The notes under the pieces were generated by a model, which worked only from the letters and a program-made list of their open reading frames with translations, searched no databases and was not told the origin of the DNA. Made by a program: the position numbers and the translations under genes. From NCBI GenBank assembly GCA_949357655.1, contig CASHTG010000016.1, positions 1,116,001 to 1,180,000 of the forward strand: a stretch of DNA of 64,000 bases. The letters run 5' to 3'. Below are positions 24,782 through 36,571 of this stretch, one piece after another. This DNA is from Parascedosporium putredinis (taxonomy: Eukaryota; Ascomycota; Sordariomycetes; Microascales; Microascaceae). The number at the start of each line of letters is the position of its first letter. The first letter of the stretch is position 1.

Positions 24782-27104
24782 CGGAGCCGGAGCCAGAACC
24801 TGAACCCGAACCCGAACCCGAGCCTGAACCTGAGCCTGAACCGGAACCGGAACCCGAGCCGGAGCCGGAGCCGGAGCCAGAACCTGAGCCAGAGGAACCT
24901 TTCACGGGCGTCATCACCACCTCGAGCTTCGCTTTCGAAGATGACGACATCATCTATGGTGTATGGGAGTATCCTTTCAACGGCTCCCTCTCCAACCGCG
25001 ACATCACGTTTGAAGTCAAGGGCCTCTTTGGCGAGCAGCAGGGCATCAACTACGCCAATGCCCGTGCTCCTTTCTTCTTCACCCGGTCCGGCTTCGGCGT
25101 CTACGTCGACACCCTTGCCATGGGCACCTTTTCCTTCCAGGGCTCCACCGCCAGCTTCTCCTTCGCCGCCGACGAGGAGGTTAGCTACAAGGTCCTCTTC
25201 AACCCGGACCTCAAGGCCCTCTTGCAGGAGTACGCCGAGCTCTCCTCCAAGCCCGAGCTGCCCCTAATTCGGGCTACGGTCCCGTCTTTTGGTCCGATAA
25301 CATCCTGAGGGACTTCCACGGCACCGTGGAGAACGCCGAGGACAACCTCTACGATATCGTGGACCACCTGTACTATAATGAGATTCGTGCTACCGGCATG
25401 TTTGCGGACAGTAAGTGGGAACCCCTCCCTTTTCTCCTTCAAAAGAGAAGTTTCTATGGGTGAAAGAGGGGGAGGGAAAGATAGACGTAGTCTTTCAGGG
25501 GTTGGCGGTTTGACTAACCTTGATGCCTATGCAGGGCCGTACGGAACCGGAAATATGTCCTTTGGAAACTTTGACTTTGATCCCGAGTTCTTCCCCGATC
25601 CCGAGGCCTTCATCGCCAACATCACTGAGTGGGGCTATGATTTCCAGGTCTGGGTCGCCAACCGAGCTTTCCTCGACACCGAGCTCTACACGACCGCTCT
25701 CGAGAATGATTGGCTCTTCCCCGGCATCAACGGTGAAGAGTTCCTCGGCCCAGCGCTTGATCTCACGATTCCCGAGGCCTACGAGTATTTCCAGGATAGG
25801 CTGCGATACTTCACCGATATTGGCGTCAAGGGCTTCAAGATTGACCGCGGCGAGGAGCACGAGCTTCCCGGTACGTTATTCCTTTTTCTTCTACCTCGGT
25901 GTCAACCGCCAAAGAACTATTCTGGCTAACATGAAGACTTTCTCCCCTCAAAAATTAGATGAACTCCAAAACATCCAAAACACAATCTTCCAACAGCTCT
26001 GCTACGACGTCATGGTAGAGAAGTGGGGCGTCGGAAACTTCTTCTCCTTCTCCCGCTCCGTCGTGGACCGCGCCCGCTCGCTCACCGCGGTTTGGAACGG
26101 CGACTCCCAGGCAGACTGGGAGGGCCTCGCCTTCTCCGTCACCTCGGGTATCCGCGCCGGCCTGCTTCTCTACTCGACCTGGGGCTCGGACATTGGTGGA
26201 TACACACGTCCCGACGAGACGACTCCTGGCGAGGAGCTCTGGGCCCGCTGGATGCAGTTTGGTGCCTTCTCTCCTCACTATGTAAGTTCCTTTCTAAATA
26301 TCCCTGATCAAGTTCATCGAGGCAAGAAGAAGAAGAAAAAGCTAACTTCGTGTTCCTTCTTTCCCCCTCTTGTAGGAAATCATGGTTGGTGATGGCCACA
26401 CTCCCTGGTACGAGCCCTACAGCAGCGAGCTCGTCGAGATCCTCAAGAAGACGGCCGATTGGCACATTCGTCTCATCCCCTACATCCGCTCCTACACGTA
26501 CCAGTCCGCCCAGACAGGTATCCCCGTCATCCGCGCTCTCTTCCTCGAGTACCCGGGCGATCTCAGCATCTACGAGACCGGCGACGCCTACGCTTTCGGT
26601 GCCGAGTTCTTCGTCGCCCCCTTCGTCGCCGAGGGCGGCGTCCGGACGGTGTACTTCCCAGACGCCGGCGAGAACTCGACCTCGCACAAGTTTGTCGACT
26701 GGTTCAACAAGACGGCCGTGTACGAGGGCGGCACCGAGGTCGAGGTTGCGCTGCCCCTGGACGAGATGCCCGTCTACGTGCGCGAAGGTTCCATCGTCCC
26801 CACGGGAGACATCCACCAGGGTAACGCCAAGTGGATCGAAGACTGGAAGCCCAGCCTAGAGATTGAGTTCTACCCCAGCTACGCCGTCGAGGAGTCCCGC
26901 TTCGAGTACCTTACGGCCGATGGCGAGATTGCCGTCATCACCATGAGGACTAACCGCGAGGAGGAGACCGTGCTGGTTGAGACGGACGCTCTGGGGGTCG
27001 CGGGTGTGTTCAAGGTTTACAGCAAGACTGGCGCCGCGGAGATTCCGTTCACCGAGGCCTCCATGAGCTTCTTGATGGACAAGGTCGCCACCCTCTTCGA
27101 CTAG
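23825..27104 (+). CDS. Secreted GH31 glycosidase with (Glu-Pro)105 insertion
   Basis: Glycoside hydrolase family 31, probably an alpha-glucosidase or alpha-xylosidase; substrate not deduced. Exons 23825-25410, 25535-25870, 25959-26281 and 26376-27104, with CTAAC-type branch points. ATG 23825 gives a signal peptide (MEGLFVYATL... then VAAAVAPSANA) if one base is allowed near 23851. An N-terminal beta-sandwich region is split by an acidic linker and 105 uninterrupted Glu-Pro pairs. The catalytic barrel follows: RDFHGTVENA, FADRPYGTGNMSFGNFDFDP, nucleophile Asp in GFKIDRGEE, acid/base Asp in WNGDSQADWEGL, and GSDIGGY, then C-terminal beta domains. The CCCC at 25261-25264 lacks one C before SGYGPVFWSDN. 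Allowing both shifts gives 991 aa (about 780 without the repeat), in exact frame. The family is secure; the KIDRGEE variant of the nucleophile motif is not the classical WIDMNE type. Confidence 0.9.
24262..24891 (+). repeat. (Glu-Pro)105 coding tandem repeat
   Basis: 630 bases encode exactly 105 Glu-Pro pairs with no interruption. Both Glu codons and all four Pro codons are used. Pure CCAGAG blocks occur at about 24306-24370 and 24726-24780. Longer mixed-codon blocks recur, for example 24541-24625 with 24793-24870, and 24441-24480 with 24670-24709. This points to growth by segmental duplication. An acidic run rich in Asp, Glu and Pro (24145-24261) leads into it. Confidence 0.97.
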
Positions 27105-28335
27105 ACAAGGATAAACGAGAAGAAGCGCAAAGTTCTTTATTCTGGCTATGTCTGCCGGGACTTTCCCACCTCCATCTTTTTTCTCTTTTTCTTTTCTCCT
27201 GTTGAAAGTTTTGCATGGTTCCGATGTAGTTAAGGGGTGTAAATATCGGATACTAACTGTAGTAACTACGTACTAGTTTAATGGTGAAGTTTCATAATAT
27301 GAGGTTGATCTTGTCTTCTTCACGAGACTTCTTTTTATATACGAAACAGGAGTTCGGGGCAGGACCTAGATTAGGCCACCGAATAAAGTGAAATGAAGTC
27401 GAGAATTATCAATGATATCGCGTCGTCATGACCTAGTATACTTTAGAGCAGCATATCCCTTCGATTCCCAGAGGTACGGCTTCCTTCTTCGGATCCGGAC
27501 CCGCCGACTAGTAGGGTCTTCAATCCGTTCTTCATGGCCTCCTCCATGTGCTCAGATACTCCACTCTCGTTGGCTAGATTAGTAGTTTACTCCAGAGGGG
27601 ATGCTCGGTTATTGCCAAATTCAAGAACATGGAACGACCTAGGCATGATCACGACTAAACGAAAGGATTTGGGAGGCGATGATGAAAGACCGAGACTCTT
27701 CGCTAGCGAAACTGTAAGCTAGCCGGTGGCGATGTGCAAGTTCACGCCCATCAATCCAGTTCGACTGGGCTGTCGGGCAAATCAACTCTCGCTAGGAGCC
27801 TTCCTAATCCAGACTCGGTCAGCGAAAGCCAGATGCTGAAAGTCAAGCCCGAGCCGCGCATTTTCTCCAGAAACCACGTCTTCACTATATCAGAGAGTTA
27901 TTTTATGCGGCGGGGAAATGGGATCCCTCATGCTCGCGTGAGCACTTTCCCCTCTTCTCGAGTTCAAACGAGCCATGCGTGAAGCTAAGAAGAATGTAGG
28001 GTTGCAAAGACACTAACAGCTTGTGCGGGTGACGAGGAAGCGGGCCGCCGTGGGTAGGGATGTTTTCCTCGGGCACTTCTTCAAGCGCCCGGGGGCCGTG
28101 TGGATTTCTTGCAGGACAAGGGAGGGTGGAAGGGAGAGGACACACCCTGTTGGGGGAGGAATGGAAGGAGGTACTCTACAAGGAGAAGTGAGGGGGTGCG
28201 CGAGGCGCCAGCACGGCAGTCGGCTCTTGGCCCACCATCGGTGATGCTCCTACTCTGTGGCTTGTTGTGGTCGAAGCATGGGAAGGGACTGGTATACTCG
28301 GGACGAGCGTCGGTGTCCAAAGAGGGCAAGATGTC

Positions 28336-28366
<31 letters not shown>

Positions 28367-31300
28367 GGTGTGTTATGAACCGTGGACGTGTCGTATGCTG
28401 TGCATAATGGGCTGTTGTGGTTAGCAATATCTGGGAGATCGACTTGCTTGATTTGAGACCGAATATCAAATGGTTTCATGTTCTCGTATCAAAGAGCCCA
28501 CCGAGTCTAGTCAATAAACTTGCTTTGGCCGAAAAAGCTGACAAGAGGGGGATATAGGATATGGAAGGATGATATTAACGGCCATCCAGCTCCTGCTAGC
28601 GGCAGCTTGCCCATAAGAGTAAAACATGAGATGTGATATTGGGTTAGAGATGCCCAGCCGACCCAAGTCGCCTCGAGACCTTAAGGGACTTGGGCGGTAT
28701 CCCTAGAAGCTGGATTTCTCGATGCCTTGAGGGTCTCTCGTAGGCTCCCCAAACAGAAAAGATGTCACGCAAGACCTAGGGCGACAGGGGAATGGTTGTA
28801 CATAGACCTTCTTATGAGTTTGGTCTCTATAAAGACGAGTTACGAAGTAGTTCAGGGTGCTTTATCGCTAGCAAGTCGTTCAATCGCCGTCTAGGCGATA
28901 TAAGCGCACACGGGATTCCGCGAGATCTTACTTGGTCAGTAGCCCAGACCAGTGGACCAGGTCAATGTATATCGGATAGTGATTATCCAGCTGCTGTAGA
29001 GACTACCACATCGAAAGCAAGCTGCGCAGACGCAGCAGGGCCGGCTACTATTCGTCCAACAGTGAGAACACGAGCAAGGATTCCATATTATCCAAACAAT
29101 ACATAATTCTATTGTGTTTGGGAATCGCCGGGGACAGAGGAAGAGGGGATGGAGTCGCGTGGGGTGAAGGGCAAGCACACGGAGGGAGGAGAATCTAATC
29201 CGGCCGGAACAAATGCAAGCGAGTGCGGCGGATGGAATGATTCCAGGGGAAGACGAGTGGGTACTCAGCCAGGGACGGAATAAGATGCGCTAGTCCCAAA
29301 GCATCACCGAAGAACTCGTGGGAGCTTGATAGGCTCTTGTGAGACCGAGGAGCTGGGTCCACGATGGCGCGATCTAGCTGCTGGAGATACCTGCCGCATG
29401 CTGTACCAAGACGGAGAGGGCGAGGATTCTAACGAACAGTAGCTTGTTGCTTGCATATCATGCCACCAGAGACATCTATCTATCTGTTCAAGTGTTGGTG
29501 ACCCAATTGTTTTCTTCTCTTGGAAAATTTAAAGGATCTTTTTAAATAGGTCAGCAGTCTTCATTCTCTAAAATTCATGGCTGTTGGGGGTGGGTGGCAA
29601 GTTGACTATTATTCCATGGAGCCTACTTGCCTACCTGACAGAACGAACTTGTTCACCGTGATGAAATTCTTCCGAGAGCTGATGTGAAGATTACGGGTGC
29701 GGGAGTGGTTGGAAAAGGCCAGGGATGGATGCGAGGATCACATCCACATCTATTCCATTCAATCAGTAAAACTTGACGTGAGGTTGATGGGGATTTTCAA
29801 GGTGCCCCACACACGTGGGAAAATATGCGTCTCTGATTTGCCTGGCATTTGGGTAGTCGGGCTTTTCAATCCCACAGGCACGGAGCAAAGAAAGCGCATT
29901 CGAGGAAACAGACTATAATAGGCCTGACTACATGTGGATTGAGGTAATACTGCCGGCAGTCGGTGCTTCCTGGTGGAGGAAAGGGAGAGTGGAAGCAAGA
30001 TCTTAGTCGAGATTTCTTTTGGAGAGCTTTCAGGATCAGCCAATGGGAATGCGAAGAGCTCAACGTGTTCTCCAATTCTCGGCTTTGATTGGCCAAGCAT
30101 AATTCTAGCGGACGACGGTCGGCCGAAGTACAGTACATGGCAGGCAAACCAAGAAGCAAGGGAAGGCGCAGCTGCGGGAAAAGAATCTAGCTATTTTCCC
30201 CGTCCCGAGGATAGCTCTTTCCATGTGAGAAAGGGCCAAGTCTATTTTCCTCTCTCGCCACTTCCCCTTCAAGAGGGAAAAAAGAGTTGAAGAGTCACGA
30301 CTCGCGCAACTCCCCATACAACGACGGCGGGGAGCTCTGGGTGGATAGTTACAAGTAGTTCAAGGAAGTGGCGGCAAGCGTACCACCGGCTTCATCATCG
30401 GGCGCCCCTGTGTGAACTTGCCAAGCGTGGCGATGCACTGGAACCAGTGGAACCGTTAGGGATCTGTCAGGGCAGAAGATCGAATTCTTCGTAAACGAAA
30501 CGAAACGTTGATTCCGGCCAGTCTCGGGCGACCTAACACGCCTGGTTGGCGGTCGGGAAGCTCTCGTTGCCTTTGTACAACGATACAGGGATCTGTGACT
30601 TACTTGCTCTTGGCCGACGTAGGGCGCCAGTGTCTGCTTTGGAGATTCTCTGGCCCTTCTACTGTCTTAGACTCACGCGGCACCTGTTCCTGATCATGCG
30701 GCATTTCGAGAGCAAAAAGCTGCGCAAAGCTCAGTGCGTGAACAGTCTTCTCCCTGCCTGAAAGCCTTAACTCTCGAGTTTAGTAGGCGTGTTTAGCTGT
30801 TTAGCACCTCGACGCCCCCACACTAGATCTAAACCTTTATGACAGAAACCTTGCGGTGTGATGTTGTCTCACTGGTGCGGGGAGATAAAAGAGAGGGGCG
30901 AAGAGTAAGAAACTTTGAGATTGAAGTCGTCAATCGTGGGCTATCGGCTGAGGGAGGGCAAAAGTTGTCGCCGGCCCATTTTCCCTCACTCGCTGGAAAT
31001 CATCAAATTCAGTGGAGCTGACCTAGATCTGGGTATTATTCTCGTTTCCGTTTTCTCTTTGCACCAGACCAAGGTTCGAGGCGCCGAGTAAGCTTCATCC
31101 GATGCCGTGTGAATATATCGGCGTAATCCTCACTTGCGCGTCTGGTGCCACGACTGCCGACTTATATATTTCTCTCTTTACATCCAATGCCTTCACTGAT
31201 GAGGAGGTAGAGCAAGTGTACGGTAGAGCGGACATTACTTGCTTCCCTGCTTATCTGCTTGCCTTAGTTTCGTTGACTGGATTTATTGAAGAAGGAAAAA

Positions 31301-32804
31301 AAAAAGATCGAGCGGGTGGATAATGCCCAGACCAGCTAGCCGGAGTAGCGCAAGAAATCTTGCTTGAGCCGCGCAATGAGCTTTCTCAATGCGCCCCCAA
31401 CATCGAATCTCCCCGAGACGGTCCTGTCGTGTGCTCGGTTTCCGTAGCTGGAAAGGTCCTGGAAGCCCTGCAGCCCAGGGTAGCAACTCGGATGCAGCCA
31501 AGACGGGCGCTCGCCAAGCTGCCGCTGCCCTTTGCAAATCGAGCCCGGAAGGGTCTTTTTCCCTTTGTGCAACCTACATCAAATCAAGTACTCAATTCTG
31601 TCTTTATCTTGGAGTGGCTAAAAATCGGGTTCAGAGTGACTGCTCTGCTCCTGATTTCCTACCTGCCCTCGTTTAGTCACTTTGAACGGCTTATTTCCCT
31701 CTCTCTCGAGTTAGTCGACGTGCCGCCGATAACCAATTGGTGGTGTTCAGGGCGACACCCGAGCACGCACACACGTCAATCTATAGACACACACACATCC
31801 ATCAATATGCGCACACACATAACACACAAAACACCGCCGGAGTAGCTATTCCTGGCTTCGGTCGACAGAGCGGAACAATGGATCGTCTGCGATGAGGACT
31901 ACACCCAGCCGGGATTTCTCTCACGCCCCGTCAATGTCGGTATCTAGGCTTGGCAAAGATGCACACGAGTTTTGTGACATCAAAATGAGTGGATTTCGTT
32001 GAAGGGGATGATTTGGAGGAGTGTCGTCCGCTCTTGCCTCCCCCTTTGCCCCTCGCCCATCGCCGCACTCCACCTTGACTATCCACAGTGACTATCCACC
32101 TTCCCGCCTCTCACCAGCGACATCCATTCAGATTCTTCTTTTGCTTGGAGGCCCACAGCAGAACCCTAGGATCCATCAATCTTCTTGAACGACTGAAACG
32201 AGAGCCGTACTCTACCTTCATGTCACCAATCTAGACACCGAGAGAAAAAGCCACCCCCACCAACCCAGCCCACCCCCTCAACCCACCTCAATCCACCCCT
32301 CCCACCCTGTTCTGCAGCCATTCCCCATACGCCCCTCCAATGTACTCTACATCTCCCACTTACACGCTGACTCCGACTGCAAAATCTCCATCGCTCAATT
32401 GATCGCAGCCATCGATTGCCATGTGTCGCATGCCCGCTTCCCCGATTAGGAAATTTATCCTTGGGACAAAGCTGCCAGCCCTCTCCTCATCGCACTTGTT
32501 CTCCAACTCTCTTGATGCTCAAGACTAGTTTAGCAAAAATGTATATATATTTCTTCACCCCATCTGTTCTTCTTTCTACTCTTGTTTTTCCATCTCCCAG
32601 AGCAGTTTTATCGTCGCCTTTTCCTACCTTTCCAAGGCCCAACATCCTCTAAGGCTACCCGCCTTCAGAGATCCTATCTCAGGGAGTCTATCCCTCTCTC
32701 TCTAGAGGATATCCCACGCCCAACCCATCTTTCTTTTGAATTCCTCGTTTCTCAACCTTTTCAATCCCCGGCTCCCCCTTTGCCTCTATCAACAACTGCC
32801 CAAC
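27105..32804. other. Gene-poor region, 5.7 kb
   Basis: No frame shows protein-family features, codon bias like the neighbours, or plausible splice-linked exons. It contains a GT microsatellite (28336-28363). The last 500 bases (32300-32804) are C/T-rich and form the PHO89-type promoter and leader. I see no transposon open frames or terminal repeats. Confidence 0.5.
28336..28363 (+). repeat. (GT)14 microsatellite
   Basis: Fourteen perfect GT units in the gene-poor region. Confidence 0.92.
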
Positions 32805-34736
32805 ATGGTTCTCAAGGAGTACACCTTCCTCTTCGTGGTTGGCACACTTTTTGCCTTCCTCGATGCCTGGAACATTGGTACGTTTCTGATTCCCCTTGTG
32901 ACTTGGACACCACCTAGTCTCTAGCCTTTCTTTTTTTTTTCTTCCTCTTCCTCATTTGCTGACATTCTCTCTCTCTCTCTCACTAGGTGCCAATGATGTC
33001 TCCAACTCTTGGGCCAACTCTGTGGCCGCCCGGTCCGTTTCATATCTACAAGCCATGGTCCTGGCCTCCATCATGGAGTTTAGCGGTGCCATCGGCGTCG
33101 GTGCCCGTGTTGCCGATACCATCCGAACCAAGATCGTCGACACCAACGCTTTTGCTGACGCTCCGGAGCTCCTCATGCTCGGAATGGTCTGTGCTGTGAT
33201 CGCCTCTTCTACTTTCTTGACCTTTGCCACCAAGTTTGGTTTCCCCGTGTCCACCACGCACTCCCTCTTGGGCGGTGTCTTGGGTATGGGTATTGCCGCC
33301 GTCGGCGCCAAGAATATCAAGTGGATTGGTGACCCCAAGGCTGGCTCGACCGCTGTCATCACTGGCGGTGTCGTCCAAGTCTTTATTGCCTGGGTTATTG
33401 CCCCTCTCTTGTCGGGTATTTTCGCCGCCGCCATCTTCTCCATCACCAAGTACGGTGTCCTGCTCCGCAAGAACCCCGTCATCAAGGGTCTCTTCGCAGT
33501 CCCCATCTACTTTGCAGTTGCTGCGGGGTTGCTGGCTATGCTTCTCATCTGGAAGGGCGGAAGCTACAAGGTGGATCTCACCGACTCCCAGATCCCTGGT
33601 GTCATTGTAGGAACCGGCGTCGGCTTTGGCATCATGGTTGCTTTGTTCCTTGTGCCCTGGCTCTACAGGGTCATCATCCTCGAGGATTGGCAGATGAAGT
33701 GGTACCACGTCTTCTACGGCCCCCTCCTTCTCAAGAGGGGTGAGGTTCCTCCTGCGCCCGCCAACTTCAAGGGCCCGGTCAAGAACTTTTACGAGGGCCA
33801 CCTCACTCGCGAGGAATTGCAGGAGAGGCGCGCACGCGATGCTGCCCGTCGCGGCGATGTCGAGAACGGCGCGGGCAACAAGGCGGATGGCGTCCTCGAT
33901 GGCGAGAAGGCTGTCGATAGCGATTCTGCCCAAGATCAGGGCGTAGGCGAGATGGAGGAGAAGCCCAAGAAGTCCATGATTGGCCCCAAGCCGGATGGCC
34001 CGTGGTACTCGGGCCGCATGCTCTTTGGTATCTCAAGTACGCCGTCCTCCGGGGTGTTGATCGGGATGTGGTTGGTTCTCAGTCGGAGAAGTCGGTTATC
34101 GGAGGCGATATCCAGGAGATGCATGCCCGCTCCCAAAAGTTCGACAACAAGGCGGAATACCTCTACACCTTCCTTCAGATCATGACGGCCGCGACCGCTT
34201 CCTTTACCCACGGCGCCAACGACGTGTCCAACGCCATCGGTCCTTATGCTACCATTTACGATATCTGGAAGAATGGCGAACTCCCCGAGGCTGGCAAGGC
34301 CCAGGTGCCTACTTGGATTCTGTAAGTTTTCTTTTTCTTCTTTCATTTTGTTTGGTCCTGTGCTAACGCGCGCCTGCCTAGCGTCTTTGGTGGTGCCGGT
34401 ATCGTCATCGGTCTCTGGACTTATGGCTACAACATCATGAAGAACCTAGGCAACCGTCTCACTCTCCAGTCTCCTTCTCGAGGTTTCTCTATCGAGATGG
34501 GCGGTGTCATCACCATTGTCCTTGCCACCCGACTCAAGCTGCCCGTCTCCACCACCCAGTGTATCACTGGTGCTACGGTTGGTGTCGGTCTCTGCAACGG
34601 CGACTGGCGGGCCATCAACTGGCGCATGGTCGCTTGGATCTACCTTGGTTGGTTCATCACCCTTCCGGTCACCGGAATCATCTCTGGTGTCCTCATGGGC
34701 TTCATCATCAACTCGCCGCGCTGGCCCACCTCGTAA
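32805..34736 (+). CDS. PHO89: PHO89-type (PiT family) phosphate permease
   Basis: Sodium- or proton-coupled phosphate symporter of the plasma membrane. Exons 32805-32877, 32987-34321 and 34382-34736. Both PiT signature repeats are present: GANDVSNSWANSVAARS near residue 25 and GANDVSNAIGPYATIYD in the second half. Hydrophobic helices flank a large central hydrophilic loop (about 33700-34150) rich in charged residues, as usual. Paired STTH/STTQ motifs (FPVSTTHSLLGGVLG and LPVSTTQCITGATVG) mark the inverted repeats. The TTT at 34024-34026 lacks one T, breaking the frame between GRMLF and LKYAVLRGVDRDVV. Allowing for it gives 587 aa in exact frame, the normal length. The third intron-bounded exon ends NSPRWPTS. 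Co-ion not determinable from sequence alone. Confidence 0.95.
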
Positions 34737-35194
34737 AAGGAAGAAAGATACAAGCCACCCTTTCCTTTTTCGATTTCCTACTTTTTTCTTCTTCTTTTCC
34801 ACAAAAACTTTTACGACAATTTGAATGATATCAGCGGGTACAAACTTTGATTGTTTATTGGGCATGCAAGGGTTATGTATAGAAAACCGAGCTTGTCTCG
34901 TTGGCGTTCAAGGGATGGGGAAAATTATCTTTTGTCTTTGTCTAGTCTTGTTCTAAATTACAGAAAAGATTTTCATTTTGCATTCATGATGTGTTTTTCC
35001 TCCCCCTTGTCAAAGGACGTGGCAATCGTAAAAATATGGCATGTCGTTGGAGAGTGAAGTGAAACAAGTGCGAACGCGGACTAAGAATTCGTTTCTCGTT
35101 TATCGTGGGATGCCTGACGGTTGTGCCATGAAGCAGAGTTTATACATGTACATTGATGTAATACAAAAAAAGAAGTAGGCGCTCGAGCGAGCTG
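34737..35194. other. Intergenic between convergent genes
   Basis: Shared 3' flank of the permease and the minus-strand amidase; T-rich just after the permease stop, nothing else seen. Confidence 0.6.
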
Positions 35195-35753
35195 CTAAGG
35201 AAAGTCGTCAACGTCGTATGCCCGACTCCACAGGATTTCGCCCGTTGCGGGATCCATCACGGCGGCATAATGCGTCTCGTCGTTTCTAATTTCCGGATCC
35301 TTGATGAGCCTCAGGACGTCGGCCAAGGTCACTGTGCCCGTCGCCGCGCGAGGGGGCATGTCCCTGCCGCGGGGACGGCTACGCTGAGAGCGAGACGCGG
35401 AGCCAGGGTTGGCGCTCGCGGTCCAGAGGGCGTCGAGGCGGGCCTTGCGCTCGAGAGAATAGGTGACGAGGTCGGCCATGGCGCAGGAAGGCTTGGCATC
35501 GGCCAGGTGGTGGGCGATGTCGGTGAGGCGGTCCGGGTGGTCCTCGTCGGCGCGGTCGTGGTTGTAGGCGGCGAGGAAGGTGGGGGAGGTGTGGAGGGTG
35601 CCGGAGAGGTGGTCCTTTTCGAGGACGCGGACGAGGGTTGGGGTGCAGAGGATGAGGTAGGCGGCGGTGGAGGGGAAGGGAGGAGGGCGGTTACGGCGTC
35701 GGCGACTTTGGATTCGGAGAGGCCGGGAGGTGAACCCTCGGACTCTTTGTCGT

Positions 35754-35785
<32 letters not shown>

Positions 35786-36571
35786 AAGAGAAGGCGGCGG
35801 AGGACGCTGGAGATGGAGCGCCGGAAACCGAGGACGACCATGGCTTGGTGCCAGCGGAAGGCGAGGCGTTTCCAAGGGGTGGAGACGTCGTGCCTGGGGC
35901 GGAAGTTGAGGCTGAGGCTCAGGCCCTTGCGGACGCCTGTGAGGACGCCGACGTAGCCAAAGTAGGTGACGGTGCTGGCGACGACGGGCCCGCCTGGGTG
36001 GCGGACGAAGTCGAGTTCAACGGTGAGGGCGCGGATGGGGTCCATGCCCCAGTCCAGGGTACGGAGGTGGACGATGCGAGAATCATCGTCGTCGTCGTCG
36101 TCGTCGTTGCCGTTGCTGTCGTTGGTAGGGTTGTTGTGAATGTGCGGGAGGCCCGAGGCTACGCGCATGCCGCCGCTGGTGCATCCGAGCAACACGTCGA
36201 GCAAGACGTTGAAGGCGACGAGGAGGTGGAGAGGCACGCCCGAGGCGGCGGAGATGCCGCGCAGCTCGGCGGTCTCCCGGGGGCAGTAGACGCGGCGTAA
36301 GAGGAGGCGGGCGAGGGATCGTAAGAGGGAGCCGAGGCGGGGGCCCCGAGACTGTCTGTCAGATCGCGAAAAAGTTGGTCGAGGAGGGGTTGGAGGAGGT
36401 GCCCGGGTCCGGGCCCGGGCCGGTGACGGCGCGGAAGTGCGGGGCGATGTGGGCGTAGCGGGTGTGCGGGGGTTGGGAGAGGTCGACGGTGAATCGGGGG
36501 ATTGGGTGGCCGGGTTCGCGGGGTTTGGGGGATGTGGTGACGGCGGCGGCGGGGACGGGGGAGGATGACAT
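35195..36571 (-). CDS. NAAA/acid-ceramidase-like Ntn amidase
   Basis: Resembles N-acylethanolamine-hydrolysing acid amidase and acid ceramidase, which cleave fatty-acid amides. The N-terminus (ATG at 36571) has the NAAA-beta type segment PIPRFTVDLSQPPHTRYAHI. The candidate nucleophile Cys is in VLLGCTSGG, where related enzymes self-cleave before Cys; a RTLDWGMD motif follows, matching the R-x-LDW pocket of the family, then VTYFGYVGVLTGVRKGLSLSLN. The C-terminus contains NHDRADEDH and NDETHYAAVMDPATGEILWSR. Two polyAsp insertions (36083-36107 and 35749-35785) are unusual. No signal peptide is visible, unlike the lysosomal animal enzymes. Frame changes occur near 36375, 36300 and 35660. About 459 aa. 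No introns seen. The substrate is inferred only. Confidence 0.85.
35749..35785 (-). repeat. (GAC)n polyAsp tract in amidase
   Basis: Trinucleotide GTC repeat on the plus strand reads as Asp codons, almost all GAC, giving two Asp runs split by one Gly. A second tract lies at 36083-36107. Confidence 0.9.
36083..36107 (-). repeat. (GAC/GAT)n polyAsp tract in amidase
   Basis: Eight Asp codons in a row between the putative nucleophile region and the RTLDWG motif. Confidence 0.9.

Noticed and set aside
31360..31845. 161-codon plus-strand open frame in the gene-poor block
   Set aside because: Low-complexity end from CACA repeats and no recognisable features.
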